A stretch of 51,138 nt of DNA from assembly GCA_017435645.1 (NCBI GenBank), contig JAFSER010000008.1, forward strand, positions 1-51,138. Reading direction: 5' to 3'. Below, in pieces: positions 47,774-51,138 of the stretch. The notes beneath the pieces were generated by a model. It was not told the DNA's origin. It saw only the letters and a program-made list of their open reading frames with translations, and searched no databases. Each line of letters opens with the position of its first letter. Within the stretch, counting starts at the first letter, position 1. This DNA is from Clostridium sp. (lineage in GTDB: Bacteria > Bacillota > Clostridia > Clostridiales > Clostridiaceae). The position numbers were made by a program, and so were the translations under genes.

Positions 47774-48733
47774 ATGGATTATATATTATTGATAATAGGA
47801 TTTGTATTTTTAATAAAGGGAGCAGATATTTTTGTGGATGGAGCTTCAAATATTGCTAAAAAGTTTGGAATTCCATCAATAATAGTAGGATTAACTATAG
47901 TATCTTTAGGAACAAGTACACCAGAACTAGCAGTAAGCATAATATCTTCAATAGATGGCAGTAATGGAATAACTATAGGGAATGTACTAGGATCAAATAT
48001 ATTTAATACTTTAGTAGTTTTAGGAGCTACAGCTATTATTACACCTATAGTAATAAAAAAGAGTATTATTTATAAGGATTATATGGTGAATATAGGAGTT
48101 TCCCTATTATTATTAATTTTAACTTTTGGAAGAACTATATTTAATGGGTATGTTGGATTAAGTAGATTATCTGGTATTATCTTAGTAATTGGATGTATAG
48201 CTTTTACCATTTATTTAATAAAAACAGCTAAAAGTGAAAATGAATATAATGAAGAATATGATAAAGAAGAAATAAGAACTGCTTATTCTTTTGTTTTAAT
48301 AATAATTGGAATAATAGGAATAGTTTTAGGTGGTAATTTAGTAGTAAATTCAGCATCTAATATTGCTTATTCTTTTGGACTAAGTGATAAGTTAGTAGGA
48401 TTAACTATAGTTGCTATAGGAACATCTTTACCAGAATTAGTTACATCTATGATAGCTGCTAATAAGGGTGAAAATGATATTGCTATAGGAAATGTATTGG
48501 GATCAAATATATTTAATATATTATTAATTTTAGGAGTGTCTTCTACTATAAATCCTATAATAATTAATGCCTCGTTATTTATAGATATGATTTTCCTAAT
48601 TTTAATGTCTTTACTTTTAGGGGTATTAATGTTTAGAAATAATTCCTCAATGATTTCATTAGGAAGAAAAAAAGGAATAATACTAATAGCTATATATATT
48701 TTATATATGATATACATAATTTTAAGGAATTGA
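47774..48733 (+). CDS. Ca2+/Na+ antiporter of the CaCA superfamily (YrbG-like)
   Basis: 319 residues with about ten membrane segments in two inverted halves. Each half has the alpha-repeat: GLTIVSLGTSTPELAVSI plus GNVLGSNIFNTLVVLG in the first, and GLTIVAIGTSLPELVTSM plus GNVLGSNIFNILLILG in the second, with the ion-binding Glu in both. A charged cytoplasmic loop (KSENEYNEEYDKEE) joins the halves. Exchange of Ca2+ for Na+ or H+ is the family role. AAAAGGAG precedes the ATG. Confidence 0.92.
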   Translation: MDYILLIIGFVFLIKGADIFVDGASNIAKKFGIPSIIVGLTIVSLGTSTPELAVSIISSIDGSNGITIGNVLGSNIFNTLVVLGATAIITPIVIKKSIIYKDYMVNIGVSLLLLILTFGRTIFNGYVGLSRLSGIILVIGCIAFTIYLIKTAKSENEYNEEYDKEEIRTAYSFVLIIIGIIGIVLGGNLVVNSASNIAYSFGLSDKLVGLTIVAIGTSLPELVTSMIAANKGENDIAIGNVLGSNIFNILLILGVSSTINPIIINASLFIDMIFLILMSLLLGVLMFRNNSSMISLGRKKGIILIAIYILYMIYIILRN

Positions 48734-48846
48734 TATGGAGATAAAAACCTTTAAGTAAATATAAATCCATATATGCAACATTTTTTATTACATTAAATTT
48801 ATCTATAAGCAAATAATATTGTTATAGCTTATAGGAGGTGTTTTAT
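48734..48846. other. Spacer upstream of the 33-residue Cys protein
   Basis: AT-rich, no hairpin of note. It ends in the strong AGGAGGTG ribosome site at 48833-48840. Confidence 0.4.
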
Positions 48847-48948
48847 ATGAGCAAATGTGGATGTAAAAATAAAAAAGAATCTAAAGATTTAAATAGTTGT
48901 TGTAATAAAAAAGAAAAAACAGCTACTAATAATCAATGGGGAAAATAA
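48847..48948 (+). CDS. 33-residue Cys/Lys-rich small protein
   Basis: Very short ORF from ATG 48847 to TAA 48946-48948. Near-perfect AGGAGGTG lies 6 nt upstream and a strong terminator begins 34 nt downstream, so it has all parts of a complete gene. The protein starts MSKCGCKNKKES, has a second cysteine pair in NSCCNKKEK and ends NNQWGK: four Cys, ten Lys. A CGC plus CC arrangement suggests binding of one metal ion or a thiol-reactive role. Family not recognised. Codons (AAA, AAT, TGT) match neighbours. Confidence 0.65.
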   Translation: MSKCGCKNKKESKDLNSCCNKKEKTATNNQWGK

Positions 48949-48981
48949 ATTTAAAATTAAGTGTTTTAAGTTTATAGAAAT

Positions 48982-49020
48982 AAAAAAGTAACTCGACAAA
49001 ATGTCGAGTTACTTTTTTTT
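48982..49020. terminator. Bidirectional terminator between the small Cys protein and DUF975 genes
   Basis: GTAACTCGACA (48988-48998) and TGTCGAGTTAC (49002-49012) pair around AAA, flanked by six A residues and eight T residues. The DUF975 stop codon lies immediately beyond. Confidence 0.92.
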
Positions 49021-49639
49021 ATAAATTATATTTTATTTTTAAGTAAAAATTTGTTTCTGTAACTTTTTGATAAGCACTTACCCAAAGACCGCCTATACCT
49101 AATGTTAATATAGCTAACAACCACCATCCAATAAAGGAAAGACCCAATACGAAAAACTCCCATTTATGACCTTTCATAAGTTGTGAACTTTCCTTTAAAC
49201 AATCTATTATTCCTTTATCAGGATCTTCAGCTAAAATGTAAAAAGACTGTGAAAGCATTAGTGATATTATAAAACCAGGAATTAATAAAAGTAATAGTCC
49301 GAGTAGTGTAGCAAGTAAAATTAATATATATAAGCCAAGAGATTTAAAATAAATTTTAAACTGTGAAAATAAATCTGAAAATTTAGCTTCTGCTTTATTT
49401 GTTGTAAAGTTTAAAAGAAATTTACTTAATCCAACAGATATAACTCCAGTAAAGAGTAATGATATTAAGTTAAATGATAAAACTATAGTTGTAGGAATAT
49501 GCATTATTTCATCATCTAATCTATTAATTACATCAGAAAAACTAATAATTATACTTGAAATAAGAATAGTAAGTATAGCTAGTCCCCAGTTACCCTTTAA
49601 TTGTCCTTTAGCTTTAGATTTTAATTCACGTCTGTTCAT
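49019..49639 (-). CDS. DUF975 family integral membrane protein
   Basis: 206 residues. It starts with the family hallmark MNRRELKSKAKGQLKGNWG, a short basic amphipathic segment, followed by about five membrane helices with LLLLLIPGFIISLMLSQSFYILAEDP and CLKESSQLMKGHKWEFF. DUF975 proteins have unknown function. AGGAGG-type ribosome site (plus-strand CCTCC at 49647) precedes the ATG. Monocistronic, divergent from the gene at 49830. Confidence 0.87.
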   Translation of the reverse strand: MNRRELKSKAKGQLKGNWGLAILTILISSIIISFSDVINRLDDEIMHIPTTIVLSFNLISLLFTGVISVGLSKFLLNFTTNKAEAKFSDLFSQFKIYFKSLGLYILILLATLLGLLLLLIPGFIISLMLSQSFYILAEDPDKGIIDCLKESSQLMKGHKWEFFVLGLSFIGWWLLAILTLGIGGLWVSAYQKVTETNFYLKIKYNL

Positions 49640-49829
49640 AAAAAACCTCCATAAGATATTTTAATTATATTATACAATAAATTAAGCGTTTATTTAATGA
49701 ATTATTACAAAAATTCAGAAAATAAGAAAATAAATAGAAAATATGTTCATAAAATATATTTACAAATATTGCATTATATTATATTATATACTTCATAATA
49801 AAGTAAATAATATAGAGAAGGGGATAAAT

Positions 49830-51138
49830 GTGGATAATTTAAGAAATTTTACACCGAAAAAAGCATCGTTTTTTAAATACTTAGGATGGCTATTAACTAC
49901 TTATATTTTAACAGGAATATTTCTAGCTTTTAATAGTAGTTTAATATTAGATTTTTCATTAAGCGTATTTTATATTGTTTCAGTATTTGTATTAGTAACA
50001 GCCATATATTCTTTTATAACATTAAATAAGAAATATGGTTTAGCAGCACTTATTGTATTAGGAGTATATATAATTACCTTGATAATATTTAGTCCTATAT
50101 TTAACTATAAATCTCATAGAGCATTAATTGGCAATGTTGAAAGTGTTGATTTTAGTGATAAAGTTGAACATATAGATTTAAATCAATTACCAATTATAGA
50201 TAAAGATCTTGCGTATAAGCTAGCAGATAAAAAGTTGGGAGAAATACCTAGTTTAGGTAGTCAAGTTACTATTGGAGATTTATCATTGCAAAGTATATTA
50301 GGGCAGCTTTATTATGTTGCACCTTTAGAGCACTCTTCATTATTTAAGTGGTTTACTAATAGAGAAGGTACAACTGGATATATAAAAGTAAGTGCTACAA
50401 ATGAAAGTGATGTGCAATTAGTAACAGAATTAGATGGTAAAGATATGAAGATAAAATATTTAGAGTCAGCATACTTATTTAGTGACTTGCATAGAGCAGC
50501 TTATTTAAGAGATATGAAAAATGGACATACTGATTTTACATTTGAATTAAATGATGAGGGAAGACCATATTGGATAATTACTAGATATGATAATGCTATT
50601 GGAATAACAGAAAGAAAGGTAACAGGAGTATTAGTATTAGATGCACAAACAGGAGAGTCTAATATTTATGGGATAGATGATGCTCCAAAGTGGATAGATA
50701 GAATTCAGCCAGAAACTTATATAAGAAACTATATTGATAAATGGGGAGAACTTGTTCACGGAGTATTTAATTTTAGTGATAAAGATAAGTTAACATCTAC
50801 TGAAGATATGAACTTAATATTTAACAATGATGAATGTTATTATTATACTGGAATGACATCTATAGGTAATGATGAAGGTTTAGTAGGATTTATGCTTACT
50901 AATACAAGAACAGGTGAAACAAGTATGTATAAGACAGCTGGAGCAACAGAAATAGCAAGTATGAAATCTGCAGAGGGAAAAGTTCAGCAATATGGATATA
51001 TAGCAACATTACCATATTTAATAAATATACAAAATGAGCCAACATATTTTATGACTTTAAAGGATTCTAATGGATTAGTTAAACAATATGCTATGGTAAA
51101 TGTTAAAAATTATAATATAGTTGGAGTTGGAGATTCAC
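49830..51138 (+). CDS. Membrane-anchored protein of unknown function, C-terminus cut by window edge
   Basis: 436 codons are visible without a stop, running off the right edge. The N-terminus has about three membrane helices (about 18-40, 45-66, 74-93), then a large probably extracytoplasmic domain from about 95. That domain has repeated phrases of the type GITERKVTGVLVLDAQTGES and YPIIDKDLAYKLADKKLGEI that recall PepSY-like modules, though I cannot confirm this. The start is GTG at 49830, after GAAGGGG; the overlapping ATG at 49828 is in a frame that stops after four codons. Function not recognised. Confidence 0.75.
   Translation, partial: MDNLRNFTPKKASFFKYLGWLLTTYILTGIFLAFNSSLILDFSLSVFYIVSVFVLVTAIYSFITLNKKYGLAALIVLGVYIITLIIFSPIFNYKSHRALIGNVESVDFSDKVEHIDLNQLPIIDKDLAYKLADKKLGEIPSLGSQVTIGDLSLQSILGQLYYVAPLEHSSLFKWFTNREGTTGYIKVSATNESDVQLVTELDGKDMKIKYLESAYLFSDLHRAAYLRDMKNGHTDFTFELNDEGRPYWIITRYDNAIGITERKVTGVLVLDAQTGESNIYGIDDAPKWIDRIQPETYIRNYIDKWGELVHGVFNFSDKDKLTSTEDMNLIFNNDECYYYTGMTSIGNDEGLVGFMLTNTRTGETSMYKTAGATEIASMKSAEGKVQQYGYIATLPYLINIQNEPTYFMTLKDSNGLVKQYAMVNVKNYNIVGVGDS

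Noticed and set aside
48367-48717. 116-codon minus-strand frame inside the cation antiporter gene
   Set aside because: Antisense to the conserved alpha-repeat; no ribosome site and Ile/Asn-biased composition.

Overview
The window is a stretch of low-GC, AT-rich chromosome from a spore-forming anaerobic Firmicute, most likely Clostridium sensu stricto. Evidence: AGA/ATA/TTA-dominated codon use, strong AGGAGG ribosome sites with many TTG/GTG starts, an alpha/beta-type small acid-soluble spore protein, pyruvate:ferredoxin oxidoreductase beside a flavodoxin, a pyrophosphate-type phosphofructokinase, and a CBS/DRTGG-containing family II pyrophosphatase. Most of it is core housekeeping DNA. I see no insertion sequence, prophage, CRISPR array, tRNA or rRNA, and no clearly new multi-gene system.

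Layout. 1-3.1 kb (minus): an ABC-F ATPase cut by the left edge, then PPi-type phosphofructokinase. 3.3-5.9 kb: an MntP/YtaF-type membrane protein, a Fur-family regulator (probably Zur), and a convergent znuC-znuB zinc importer pair whose promoter is overlapped by a 21-bp palindrome. 6.1-10 kb: a small conserved protein, oligoendopeptidase F, a rhomboid protease and a YjdF-like membrane protein. 10-11 kb: about 1 kb with two decayed ORFs. 11-14 kb: glutamate dehydrogenase and a membrane glycosyltransferase. 14.6-21.8 kb: a tight run encoding both topoisomerase IV subunits, a DJ-1/PfpI protein and RecJ. 21.9-28.5 kb: SASP (minus), MurG, flavodoxin, PFOR and a Cys/His-tailed DUF1292 protein. 28.7-34 kb: PHP phosphoesterase, aminotransferase, HAD phosphatase, class IV aminotransferase and CBS-pyrophosphatase (minus). 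34-39.8 kb: Ca2+-type P-ATPase and the thrC-thrB-ACT operon. 40-42.3 kb: cysteine desulfurase-ThiI. 42.4-44.6 kb: small metal- or cysteine-linked proteins (basic unknown, ferritin-like, HesB-like, Cys/Gly-rich). 44.9-51.1 kb: DUF4003, DinB, DeoC, Ca2+/cation antiporter, a 33-residue Cys protein, DUF975, and a membrane protein cut by the right edge.

How it fits together. Threonine synthesis (thrC, thrB), tRNA thiolation (cysteine desulfurase plus ThiI), DNA topology and repair (parE, parC, recJ, dinB) and pyruvate oxidation (flavodoxin as likely electron carrier for PFOR) are coherent units. Metal handling recurs: Zur/ZnuBC, MntP-like, P-type ATPase, cation antiporter, ferritin-like, HesB-like and three Cys-rich small proteins. 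Points most worth a second look: the Cys-substituted Walker A of ZnuC and the absence of znuA, the flavodoxin with an altered FMN loop and foreign-looking codons, the Cys/Gly-repeat protein, three gene remnants in otherwise empty spacers, and a recurrent terminator hairpin family.
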